Shown: positions 46,786 through 54,567 of the stretch, one piece after another
How the letters are laid out: each line of letters begins with the position of its first letter
How positions within the stretch are numbered: position 1 is the first letter of the stretch
Origin: an uncultured Saccharospirillaceae bacterium
Lineage (GTDB): Bacteria > Pseudomonadota > Gammaproteobacteria > Pseudomonadales > Oceanobacteraceae
Direction: 5' to 3'
Assembly (NCBI GenBank): GCA_947503895.1
Contig: CANNFT010000002.1
Coordinates: forward strand, 248,001 to 312,000
DNA: 64,000 nucleotides
The notes under the pieces: generated by a model
Databases searched by the model: none
Seen by the model: the letters and a program-made list of their open reading frames with translations, nothing else
Told to the model about the DNA's origin: nothing
Translations under genes and position numbers: made by a program

Positions 46786-46808
46786 GCCGCTCTTTGAGCG
46801 GCTTTTTT
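46786..46808 (+). terminator. Terminator of rpoH
   Basis: GCCGCTC at about 46786-46792 pairs with GAGCGGC at 46796-46802, followed by TTTTTT. It starts about 26 bases after the rpoH stop and is a standard strong rho-independent terminator. Confidence 0.93.
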
Positions 46809-46856
46809 GTGTCTGGCTTGATTTCTTCGGCGATCTCAGTATGGTGGCTGCCCCAT

Positions 46857-47258
46857 ATGAATGCTCAAACCCAACACGCTCAACGCTGGATTGCGCTCGC
46901 TGCCATCTTAGCGGGGCTCAGTGTGATCATCGGTGCTTTTGGTACACACAGCCTTCAATCTATACTCAGTGCTAAGGCTCTCGGATGGATTGACACAGGC
47001 GTGCAGTATCAACAAATGCACAGTCTGGCTCTACTGGGCGTGGGCATTTTCAAGCTGAATGACAAAGAACGGAGCGCCCATCGAGCGCTGACCATCGCTG
47101 CACTCAGTTTTGTACTAGGGATACTGTTATTTTGCGGTAGCTTGTACACCATGGCCGCGACGGATATCCGCATGCTGGGTATGGTCACGCCGCTTGGAGG
47201 CTTAGCATTTATCGTCGGCTGGTGCGCACTGGCTTATGCTGCTTGGAGTAAAAAATAA
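46857..47258 (+). CDS. DUF423 small membrane protein
   Basis: This roughly 133-residue, four-helix inner-membrane protein of the DUF423 (YgdD-like) family has an N-terminal RWIALAAILAGLSVIIGAFG followed by THSLQ, then DTGVQYQQMHSLALLGVGIF (family signature). Function unknown. ATG 46857 is chosen because relatives start there; an open frame reaches 63 bases upstream into the rpoH terminator. trmB follows after three bases. Confidence 0.85.
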   Translation: MNAQTQHAQRWIALAAILAGLSVIIGAFGTHSLQSILSAKALGWIDTGVQYQQMHSLALLGVGIFKLNDKERSAHRALTIAALSFVLGILLFCGSLYTMAATDIRMLGMVTPLGGLAFIVGWCALAYAAWSKK

Positions 47259-47261
47259 TCC

Positions 47262-47993
47262 ATGTCTGAAGAATCTATGAATCAGGATCACACTTCCTCT
47301 GGCGAGGAAAAAGTGGTGCATAAAAAACGCATCAAGTCGTTTGTTATTCGCGCCGGTCGCATGACGGAAGCCCAGCGCGAAGGCTTTAAACAGCACTGGC
47401 AAGAGAAAGGCCTGTCATTAGAAGACGGCATGTTAGATTACGCCGGCACATTTGGGAATGATCACCCCGTAGTGCTCGAAATTGGCTTTGGCATGGGCAA
47501 GAGTCTCGTTGAAATGTGCCAGGCTCAACCTGAATTAAATTACATTGGCATTGAAGTCCATACTCCTGGCGTAGGCAAAATTCTGCGCGATGCGGAAGAC
47601 TTCAATGTACAAAACTTACGCGTATACAGAGACGACGCGATTGAGGTATTGGCCCGTTGTATTCCGGATAACAGTCTGCAAACGGTGCAGCTGTACTTTC
47701 CTGACCCATGGCATAAGAAACGCCATAACAAGCGTCGCATCGTACAAGCTGAGTTTGCTCAAACCTTGCGCCAAAAGCTGAAGATTGGTGGCACGTTTCA
47801 CATGGCCACTGACTGGGAACCTTACGCAGAACACATGTTAGAGGTCATGGAAGCCGCTGATGGATATGAAAATGTGGCTGGCCAAAACCAATATCATCCG
47901 CGACCCGATTTTCGTCCTCTGACCAAATTTGAGAAACGCGGTGAAAACCTAGGCCACGGTGTGTGGGACTTAATTTACCAGCGCATTGCCTAA
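47262..47993 (+). CDS. trmB: tRNA (guanine-N7-)-methyltransferase
   Basis: This 243-residue enzyme makes m7G46 in tRNA. The SAM site [17 protein letters not shown] lies near residue 70, the family motif [19 protein letters not shown] near 146, and [20 protein letters not shown] near the end. Start ATG 47262 is three bases after the DUF423 stop. The next small gene at 48016 follows after 22 bases. Confidence 0.97.
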   Translation: MSEESMNQDHTSSGEEKVVHKKRIKSFVIRAGRMTEAQREGFKQHWQEKGLSLEDGMLDYAGTFGNDHPVVLEIGFGMGKSLVEMCQAQPELNYIGIEVHTPGVGKILRDAEDFNVQNLRVYRDDAIEVLARCIPDNSLQTVQLYFPDPWHKKRHNKRRIVQAEFAQTLRQKLKIGGTFHMATDWEPYAEHMLEVMEAADGYENVAGQNQYHPRPDFRPLTKFEKRGENLGHGVWDLIYQRIA

Positions 47994-48015
47994 TGGCAGC
48001 AGTCGGGAGAATGGT

Positions 48016-48309
48016 ATGTTGAAGAAAGATAAGCAAAAAGTATTTGGTGGCGAATGGACGGAAGAAAGCATGCGCTTTTTTCTGGAAAGCAAAAGCCATG
48101 ACGGCACAGATGTTGACTACATCAATTTAATGAAAGCCTATCAGCACATGACCGCAGAGACATTCGCTGAGTTCGTCGTATTCTTTAAAGAAGAAGGTCA
48201 CAATCTGAGTGCTAAAAACCTACAAGGTGAAACGCCCCTGTCTGTGATTCGCGAACACGGTGCCAGTCAGGAGTATGTTGAAGCGTTGCTGGCCCAAGGC
48301 GCCGAGTAA
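48016..48309 (+). CDS. PA4642-type small conserved protein
   Basis: This 97-residue cytoplasmic protein resembles the PA4642 family of pseudomonads: LKKDKQKVFGGEWTEESMRF, then FLESKSHDG, AYQHMTAETFAEFVVFFKEE, and an ankyrin-like NLQGETPLSVIREHG. Function unknown. The ATG at 48016 has GGGAGAATGG upstream; the frame is open 30 bases further, overlapping the trmB end, but lacks support. It is part of a short DUF423-trmB operon. Confidence 0.78.
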   Translation: MLKKDKQKVFGGEWTEESMRFFLESKSHDGTDVDYINLMKAYQHMTAETFAEFVVFFKEEGHNLSAKNLQGETPLSVIREHGASQEYVEALLAQGAE

Positions 48310-48360
48310 AGTTGCAGGTCAACGGGTCGTTCGCACGACGCTGACCTCATCAAAAATGCG

Positions 48361-48397
48361 AAAGCTGATGTACACGCCTGTGCATCGGCTTTTTTTG
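48361..48397 (+). terminator. Terminator downstream of trmB operon
   Basis: AGCTGATGTACAC pairs imperfectly with GTGCATCGGCT across a four-base loop, followed by TTTTTTT (about 48390-48396). It lies 50 bases after the gene at 48016, in the gap before the convergent diguanylate cyclase gene. Confidence 0.8.
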
Positions 48398-48400
48398 ACT

Positions 48401-50062
48401 TCATTGCGTGCCGGTCTCCGCTAAACGACACTGATTGCGTCCGCCTTCCTTCGCTTGATACAAGGCACGATCCGCCGCTTCGAAGACTTGATCCGCGGTG
48501 GTCTCTCCTGAGAATTCAGCGATGCCGCAGGAAATGGTGACCTGAACAGGTTTCCCCTTAAAGTGAAAGGGGCTCTTTTCCACCTGCTGTCGAATCTTTT
48601 CTGCGACTTGCAGTGCACCTGCCGCATCGGTGTCTGGCAAGATCACGACAAACTCTTCACCGCCATAACGCGCCACTAAGTCCGTGTCCCGCGTGCCTCG
48701 TTTAACCTGCTTGGCAATGATCTGTAAGACTTTATCCCCAGCTTGATGACCAAACGTATCGTTGACGGACTTAAACTTATCCACATCGCAGACTAACAAA
48801 CACAGTGGGCTTTGGTAGCGTTTGTAACGATCAACTTCTCGCTGGATATAAATGTCGTAAGCGCCACGGTTCGGAAGTTGCGTGAGGCTGTCTGTGAGGG
48901 CCTTGAGGCGCGTTTTGTTCAGTTGCTCCTGCGCTGACTTGAGTTCATCGCCCATCTGATTTAGACGCGCATTCAAATCGGCTATTTGGTCTTCAAAGGT
49001 TTGTTCTCGGTCTCTCTGTGCTGAGCGAAAGCCTTCGAGCGTAGTAAAGACGTGATCAAGCTGTGTACTGACGGATTGCTTCAATGAACCATAGTCCGCT
49101 ACAGCACTTGAATCTGACAAGGTCTGTTTAAGTACATCCAAATGACCACGCATTTGTTCGTCAAACGCCGCTGATGCATGTTCAAAATCGGTCTTCAACG
49201 TTTCACTGCTGGCCAGCACTTCATGTAGGGTCAACAAACGTTCATTCAAAGATTTCAAAAAGGATTCAAAATCTTCTTGTTCCGAATCTAGGGCTGACAG
49301 CACCAGTTCGCTGAGCACCTCAAGGGCGGGCACCAATTCATACCAATCTAACCCCTCATGGGCCTTGGTTAACAAGCGCATCGCTTTTGGTTGCTCATCA
49401 TTGGGCAAGGTGAGTTTCTTAATCAGATCTGCGAGCAGGTTGGATAAATCGGTGGTCAGCGTTTCTAGGCCATCCAGCGCCTTGGCTGGAATTTCAAAGT
49501 GCGCACTGTCATCCGATGCATCGTTCGTACTGCTTGTAGCATCGGTTTGCTGGGCAGCGCCTTTTCCTGAAAATAATCGGCTAAACCAGCCGCCAGCACT
49601 GCCACTGTCACTTGGCTGACTCATGGCATCCGCCCACTGACCAAGTACTGAGATCATGGCGAGCAGCAAATCACTCGCTTCGGTCTGCCGCACTTTTTTC
49701 CTAAGCTTTTTTAAAGGTGATAAACAGGCCTTGGGTAATCCTTCATACTGTGTTTCGAGGGTGATCAAGGACTCCACTAGCTGTTGCTTGAAAGACTCCT
49801 GATGGCCCATCCATTTTTCATGGCTACCTTCCAAGCGATCCACCAGCTTGGATAAGCCTGTCAGCTGGCCTTGGCGCAGAAAATCCCGCAATTGAGCGAG
49901 GTGGTCGTCTAATTCTGGTGTCCGGCCTTCAGCCACCAATGAAATGCTGAGCACGGCCTTACGCAATTGCTCCGTTTGGCTATCCAAACGCTTCTCTAAC
50001 TGCTCAGAGGTTTTCAGCTCTTCAAAATATTTCCGTTTCCAGCGTTCACCCTCACCAGCCAT
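48401..50062 (-). CDS. Diguanylate cyclase with long helical N-terminus
   Basis: This protein of about 553 residues has a long helical, coiled-coil-rich N-terminal two thirds (no known sensor) followed by a GGDEF domain (about 385-545). The active site is RYGGEEFVVILP, and the inhibitory I-site RDTD lies five residues before it, so product feedback should work. It synthesises cyclic di-GMP. The ATG at 50062 is favoured over one 21 bases upstream because GAGGAG precedes it. An equivalent cyclase is next to dsbA in Pseudomonas. Confidence 0.92.
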   Translation of the reverse strand: MAGEGERWKRKYFEELKTSEQLEKRLDSQTEQLRKAVLSISLVAEGRTPELDDHLAQLRDFLRQGQLTGLSKLVDRLEGSHEKWMGHQESFKQQLVESLITLETQYEGLPKACLSPLKKLRKKVRQTEASDLLLAMISVLGQWADAMSQPSDSGSAGGWFSRLFSGKGAAQQTDATSSTNDASDDSAHFEIPAKALDGLETLTTDLSNLLADLIKKLTLPNDEQPKAMRLLTKAHEGLDWYELVPALEVLSELVLSALDSEQEDFESFLKSLNERLLTLHEVLASSETLKTDFEHASAAFDEQMRGHLDVLKQTLSDSSAVADYGSLKQSVSTQLDHVFTTLEGFRSAQRDREQTFEDQIADLNARLNQMGDELKSAQEQLNKTRLKALTDSLTQLPNRGAYDIYIQREVDRYKRYQSPLCLLVCDVDKFKSVNDTFGHQAGDKVLQIIAKQVKRGTRDTDLVARYGGEEFVVILPDTDAAGALQVAEKIRQQVEKSPFHFKGKPVQVTISCGIAEFSGETTADQVFEAADRALYQAKEGGRNQCRLAETGTQ

Positions 50063-50166
50063 TAGGCTCTCCTCAAAAGGCATGTGCGCCCGTTCGGCGT
50101 GTTCATCAGGTCAGTATAGGAAAGCCAAGGTGAAACGGGAGGGATCAGAACAGGAAGGACAAACAA

Positions 50167-50190
50167 AAACGGCCCTAACAGGGCCGTTTA
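50167..50190 (-). terminator. Terminator downstream of dsbA
   Basis: On the minus strand AACGGCCC pairs with GGGCCGTT around a five-base loop (TGTTA), with AAAC and TTTG flanks. It lies 25 bases after the dsbA stop. Confidence 0.85.
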
Positions 50191-50214
50191 ATTAAGCAGA
50201 TAGACGAGGGGGAA

Positions 50215-50847
50215 TTACTTCGCCATCGCTTTACGTTCTTTTTCAACAAGGAAATTGACGACGTTGAAGATCTTACTTTGGCCACCGGCCGTTTTCGCAT
50301 CAACAAAGTACTTACCGTTAACGATCACAGCTGGGACACCACTGATTTTATACTGACGAATTCTCTGATCAGCCATTTTCAACTGACGGCGCACACCGAA
50401 TGAGTCGTAATGCTTATCAAAATCCGCTTCGCTCACACCGTGTTCAGCTAAGAACTCTTGTTGGTCTGATTTGGAAGACAACGGCTTTCTTTCTTTATGA
50501 ATCGCATCAAAGATATCTTCATGAACTTTATCATTCACACCCAGTGCATGGGTCAGGTAGAACAAAGCAGCATGCTCTGCCCATCGCGTACTGAACTGAG
50601 CAGGCAACTGGTAAAAATCAACATCGGCTTGCTGGAATTTCAACCAAGCTTGGACCGTTGGCTCTAGGTCATAGCAGTGCGGGCAACCGTACCAGAAGAC
50701 TTCCACCACTTCGATTTTATTCTGATCTCGTGGAATGCTGGGGTTGTCTAGCACCTTGTAGTGTTGGCCTTGACGATACGTCTCAGCAGAGGCAACGGTG
50801 GCCATTATCAGCAGTGTGGCACCCAACAACATGCGCATAAATTTCAT
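50215..50847 (-). CDS. dsbA: Periplasmic thiol:disulfide interchange protein DsbA
   Basis: This 210-residue oxidoreductase inserts disulfides into secreted proteins. The signal peptide (about 1-21, ending VASAET) is followed by the active site FWYGCPHCYDLEPTV (near 54) and cis-Pro loop SGVPAVIVNGKYFVD (near 165). The length is normal for the Pseudomonas form. It lies downstream of two cytochrome c genes on the same strand, with a terminator between (51070-51102), so it has its own promoter. Confidence 0.96.
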   Translation of the reverse strand: MKFMRMLLGATLLIMATVASAETYRQGQHYKVLDNPSIPRDQNKIEVVEVFWYGCPHCYDLEPTVQAWLKFQQADVDFYQLPAQFSTRWAEHAALFYLTHALGVNDKVHEDIFDAIHKERKPLSSKSDQQEFLAEHGVSEADFDKHYDSFGVRRQLKMADQRIRQYKISGVPAVIVNGKYFVDAKTAGGQSKIFNVVNFLVEKERKAMAK

Positions 50848-51069
50848 GGATCACTCCCTAGTGTTTTTATTCAATTTGTTTCAGCAAATCGAGCTTCGCT
50901 GAGTATTCTGAGGTACTGGCTCGAAGACCAAACGGAAATTTGGTCACAAGACTAAATGTGTTGCCTGCTTTGAACAAGGTATCAGTGCAAAGTTTCATTG
51001 AGAACTGGCCGCTTATCCATATTCTTGACGGGTTTATCACCCAGTTGTCGGCCTGAAAGCCATAGGCAC

Positions 51070-51102
51070 AAAAAAAGGCGACTCGAAAGCCACCTTTTTT
51101 TA
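51070..51102 (-). terminator. Terminator of the cytochrome c genes
   Basis: AAAAAAAGG and CCTTTTTTT flank an imperfect hairpin around a CGAA loop. It lies about 40 bases after the cytochrome c4 stop and is flanked by T runs in both directions. Confidence 0.85.
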
Positions 51103-51141
51103 GCTAAATGCGAACGCACACTGGGTGCGCATCACAGGGTA

Positions 51142-51741
51142 TTAGTGCAAACCTTGGATGTAAGCCGATACCGCATCGATCTCTTTATTCGATAAGCGTG
51201 CTGCGATATCACGCATCACGGCGCTGGCATCGTTATCACGCTTGTTCTCTTGGAAAGTCACCAATTGTGCTTTGATGTAATCAGCGTGTTGGCCACCCAA
51301 CGCAGGGAAAGCCGCAGCGGACATACCTTTACCGTCGGCAGCGTGGCAAGCCAAGCAAGCGGGTACACCTGTTGACTTGTTACCGGCACGATAGATTTTC
51401 TCACCTAAAGCCACTTTTTCTTTATCAGCGTATCCGATGGTGATCGCTTGGCTGGCAAAATAAGCTGCTAGATCAGCCATTTGCTGTTCATTCAATGCAG
51501 CCACCTGACCGGCCATGATGGCGTTGGCGCGCGCTCCGCTTTTGAAATCTTTCAATTGCTTGAGCAAGTATTTTTCACCCAACCCTGCAATTTTTGGGAA
51601 TGTCGGTGCCAGACTGTTGCCATCTGCACCATGACAAGCCGCACACACAGCAGACAGTTTTTTGCCTTCTGCAGCATCACCAGCCTGTGCATTCGCCATT
51701 AATCCCAAAGACAACATCAAGCCAATCGCCAACTTTTTCAT
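51142..51741 (-). CDS. Cytochrome c4, diheme
   Basis: This protein of about 199 residues has a signal peptide (about 1-20, ending ANAQA) and two haem-binding motifs, CAACHG (near 34) and CLACHA (near 130), with axial Met residues visible in each half. Cytochrome c4 is a periplasmic electron carrier, usually feeding cbb3-type oxidase. ATG 51741 matches family starts. It is one of a pair with the c5-like gene upstream (32 bases between them). Confidence 0.94.
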   Translation of the reverse strand: MKKLAIGLMLSLGLMANAQAGDAAEGKKLSAVCAACHGADGNSLAPTFPKIAGLGEKYLLKQLKDFKSGARANAIMAGQVAALNEQQMADLAAYFASQAITIGYADKEKVALGEKIYRAGNKSTGVPACLACHAADGKGMSAAAFPALGGQHADYIKAQLVTFQENKRDNDASAVMRDIAARLSNKEIDAVSAYIQGLH

Positions 51742-51773
51742 CACAATCACTACCTTTATATTTTTGAAATCAC

Positions 51774-52067
51774 TTACTGAGCCTTGGCCATGTGATTGAT
51801 AAGCGCCTTGTATTGGTCCGGCGTACAATCATTACACAACCCTTTTGGAGGCATGGCCCCTTTACCCTTAACCACTGTCTCGACTAGGGCGTCCATACCT
51901 GTGGCCAATCTGGGTTTCCAGGCGGCCTCATCAAAGGCTTTTGGTGCACCTGCAACACCAGAACTATGGCATGCAGCGCAACTCTGTTTATACTTGGCAT
52001 CTACGTCAAAACTGTGGGCGTAAACGGCGGTCACTAATGTGGTGACCAGTACTAATGCTTTTTTCAT
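51774..52067 (-). CDS. Cytochrome c5-like monohaem protein
   Basis: This protein of about 97 residues has a signal peptide (about 1-17, ending VYAHS) and one CAACHS motif near 32. The ending GKGAMPPKGLCNDCTPDQYK has the Met ligand and a second Cys pair, which is typical of cytochrome c5. It is periplasmic. It stands upstream of cytochrome c4 on the same strand. ATG 52067 fits the signal peptide. An AGAGAGAGCC ribosome-like site is present. Confidence 0.9.
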   Translation of the reverse strand: MKKALVLVTTLVTAVYAHSFDVDAKYKQSCAACHSSGVAGAPKAFDEAAWKPRLATGMDALVETVVKGKGAMPPKGLCNDCTPDQYKALINHMAKAQ

Positions 52068-52179
52068 GGCTCTCTCTCCATAGCCAATTATTATTAGAAC
52101 AGTAGGTCCACAGAAAATTTGTGGCATTATAACCAAAGTGAACCCACTTACAACTTGAGCCAGCGCAGTATAGCCTCCT

Positions 52180-52806
52180 ATGGAACACCCTCTCATCAAC
52201 TTTCAACAAGCTAAATTTCAAGTCAGCGCACCTAGTCTAAAACTTTGTCCAATGGACAAAGGGGCAGAGGTGGCCTTCGCGGGCCGTTCAAACGCAGGTA
52301 AATCCAGCGCTTTGAACACATTGACCAACCAAAACAAACTGGCTCGTACCAGTAAAACACCGGGACGAACACAATTAATTAATTTCTTCTCTCTCACAGA
52401 CAGCACGCGGCTTGTGGACCTGCCTGGCTATGGATTTGCCAAGGTACCCGACCGCATGAAGCGCGAGTGGCAAAAGAATATGTCTGAGTATCTTGAGCAA
52501 CGCAAAAGCCTGAAAGGCGTGGTGCTCGTAATGGACATTCGCCACCCACTTACCGAGTTTGACCTAATGATGTGTGAATGGGCCGATGCCGCAAAAATGC
52601 CGATTCACATTTTATTGACCAAATCCGATAAATTAAAGCGCGGCCCCGCGCAAAATACCAAGCTCAGTGTTCAAAAGCAGCTTTCTACATTGGAGTCACC
52701 CGTGACCGTGCAAACTTTTTCGGCATTGAAAAAGCAGGGGACGGACACGTTACAGCACAGATTAAGTCAATGGCTCGCCACTGAGCCAGAAGGGAGCGAG
52801 GATTAA
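52180..52806 (+). CDS. engB: Ribosome-biogenesis GTPase EngB (YihA)
   Basis: This 208-residue GTPase is needed for 50S subunit assembly. The G1 loop [14 protein letters not shown] lies near 36, G2 [15 protein letters not shown] near 55, G3 DLPGYGFAK near 83 and G4 TKSDKL near 147. It is divergent from the cytochrome genes and is separated from polA by an outer-membrane protein gene and a small-RNA region, an order related to the Pseudomonas one. Confidence 0.97.
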   Translation: MEHPLINFQQAKFQVSAPSLKLCPMDKGAEVAFAGRSNAGKSSALNTLTNQNKLARTSKTPGRTQLINFFSLTDSTRLVDLPGYGFAKVPDRMKREWQKNMSEYLEQRKSLKGVVLVMDIRHPLTEFDLMMCEWADAAKMPIHILLTKSDKLKRGPAQNTKLSVQKQLSTLESPVTVQTFSALKKQGTDTLQHRLSQWLATEPEGSED

Positions 52807-52895
52807 TCGTTGGCTTACCCAAGCACTGGGCTGTGGGCTTGCCTCACGGTCCATTAGTTTTTTTCGAGCTTGCACGGGCCGAGATCGCGAACGGA

Positions 52896-53861
52896 CTATA
52901 TTTCCCAGTGCACAGCCACACCAACCGTCGAGTCGGTCCCGCCGGCTGACTCGATGCGTTCCTGCGTGCTGCCACGCTTAAACTTTTGAACCGGCAGCTG
53001 GGTCATCGAAAGCCTCAAGAAGGGCTTGAGTTCGATGTGCCTGAACACTTGCCAAGCGTAGACACTTTCTAGGGTTAACCTAGATTGATCGCCATAACGG
53101 ACTTCGGTATTTAACTCCGCCGAGTAGCTGGAAAAGGGCATCGCCCGTTCTAACTTGAGGCCGTAATTCAGCCGATGGCTCACCGACCATTCCGTGGCCG
53201 TGCCAAACTGCAGCCCAAAGTACCAAGGCTGAGTACGATCATGCTCCTCTACCTTCGTTTCGACACCGGCACCACCAAAAACAGCTCCATACCAGCGCGT
53301 GCCCGCCTCATTGCGCCAATTTGCTGCAACGTTGGCGTGTAACTGCGGTACGCCCGATGCTTCACCACCGGTTTCCGCTTCTTGTGTATCACTGTCAGGC
53401 GTCGCCTGTGTTGCATTGGCGGATGGTACATCTAGGGTCAATGATGCTGCTACGCCCGGCGCTAAAGCGTAACCGAGCAATAGGCTCAGATCGTGTGCTC
53501 CTGCGCTATCCATTTGACCGTCACTGTTTTCATCGTATACGTCTGATTGCTTGTTTCGCCATGTACTGTCACCAAACCCTTGTTTTAATCCCACGCTCCA
53601 CGTGTCCGTGATCCCATATTGATAGGTGAGCTGGTAATACCATTGTTGACCTTCGGTACGGACTTTCTCTTTACCCAAATCATCGGAATCCAGCGCAGTG
53701 GCATTGGCTAGATATTCTGATGCACTTTGCCATTCACGATATTGTGTGGAGAAGGAAATAGCTTGTTGTCCAGCGGACAAACTGTCGCCGGGTAATTGAA
53801 CGGAGGCAGCGTGAGCCGAGACGCATACCGCTGTGCTCAGTACAGAAAGCCAAAATCGCAT
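52896..53861 (-). CDS. Outer-membrane beta-barrel protein, unknown substrate
   Basis: This protein of about 321 residues has a signal peptide (MRFWLSVLSTAVCVSAHAAS, cleavage near 20). The remainder is made of alternating beta strands with amphipathic pattern (WYYQLTYQYGITDTWSVGLK, HDLSLLLGYALAPGVAASL) and ends VGVAVHWEI. It looks like a 10-14 strand barrel, perhaps a transporter for hydrophobic compounds. It is inserted between engB and polA, where most relatives have only a small RNA gene. Confidence 0.7.
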   Translation of the reverse strand: MRFWLSVLSTAVCVSAHAASVQLPGDSLSAGQQAISFSTQYREWQSASEYLANATALDSDDLGKEKVRTEGQQWYYQLTYQYGITDTWSVGLKQGFGDSTWRNKQSDVYDENSDGQMDSAGAHDLSLLLGYALAPGVAASLTLDVPSANATQATPDSDTQEAETGGEASGVPQLHANVAANWRNEAGTRWYGAVFGGAGVETKVEEHDRTQPWYFGLQFGTATEWSVSHRLNYGLKLERAMPFSSYSAELNTEVRYGDQSRLTLESVYAWQVFRHIELKPFLRLSMTQLPVQKFKRGSTQERIESAGGTDSTVGVAVHWEI

Positions 53862-54030
53862 GATGGGAGTAGCCTGTTTTTTTATTGTTTTAAGGGATGT
53901 CACTGTCAGGACAAATGGCTGCAGTGAAAGCCTGTAGCGCTGAATGAATCCATTGAAAGGGTGCTGCGATGCCGCCACTTTGTCAATGGCTCGCCTCATC
54001 GTCGAGTTAGCGTGCGCAGCCACAGCAGGC

Positions 54031-54160
54031 AAAAAAAAGCCTGATCGTCATTGGGGGAGTACGATCAGGCCTGAAAGTCTTCGGGTCATTGGGGAGAATC
54101 CGAAGAACAAGCGGTTAAAACAACAACTATGGAGATCTTTAACCTGCAAACAATGCTGCT
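54031..54160 (-). ncRNA. Putative ErsA/Spot 42-like small RNA beside polA
   Basis: Read leftwards, the roughly 130-base stretch has an unstructured 5' part and a T-rich GTTGTTGTTTTAACC segment that could bind Hfq. Hairpin A follows (CTTCGG 54105-54100 with CCGAAG 54084-54079). Hairpin B comes next (ten perfect pairs, 54070-54061 with 54048-54039), followed by eight T, a strong terminator. Both loops present nearly the same motif, CTCCCCAATGAC in A and CTCCCCCAATGAC in B, which could pair with ribosome sites. The position next to polA is that of Spot 42 and ErsA, and the length equals that of ErsA. There is no reading frame. Transcription is inferred. Confidence 0.75.
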
Positions 54161-54165
54161 ATTCC

Positions 54166-54192
54166 TATGACCAGCAGTATCTCAACAGGTTC
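54166..54192 (-). promoter_or_regulatory. Sigma-E/AlgU-like promoter of the small RNA
   Basis: On the minus strand GAACCT (54192-54187) and TCATA (54170-54166) are 16 bases apart, near the extracytoplasmic sigma factor consensus GAACTT-16/17-TCTGA. The predicted start near 54159 would give an RNA of about 130 bases. ErsA in Pseudomonas is known to be controlled by AlgU, which fits. Confidence 0.5.
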
Positions 54193-54567
54193 ATACTACA
54201 GATTAGAAGAGGATTTCACTTTTTCTAGTAAATTGCTTGGTTTTTTCTCGCCTTTTTGCCATATAGCGGGTGATATAGGGTTAGCGACTGCTTTAACAAA
54301 TTCTTATTACGATTAGATATGGTTGTTTTTTAACCGACCAAGAGAAACGTAATAAACCGCCAATCGAATTGAATATTTCGAGATAACGCCATGAGTGATG
54401 CCATGGACACAGTCAAATCAGAAAAGGTGATTCGTCGTTCTCACTATACTTCGGTGTTTGCATCGATTTGAGCGTATGGAAGTGAAGACACTAAGCACGA
54501 TTCATGAGAATCGCGCCCAGTTTGTGCAATGGAAGACCCTGCCTGAGCCCCATTATATTGTGTTTAG
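54193..54567. other. Region between polA and the small RNA
   Basis: About 375 AT-rich bases lie downstream of polA with no reading frame I can support. No terminator with a clear T run was found directly after polA. A possible inverted repeat GGTTGTTTTTTAACC at about 54319-54333 could end its transcript. Confidence 0.4.
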
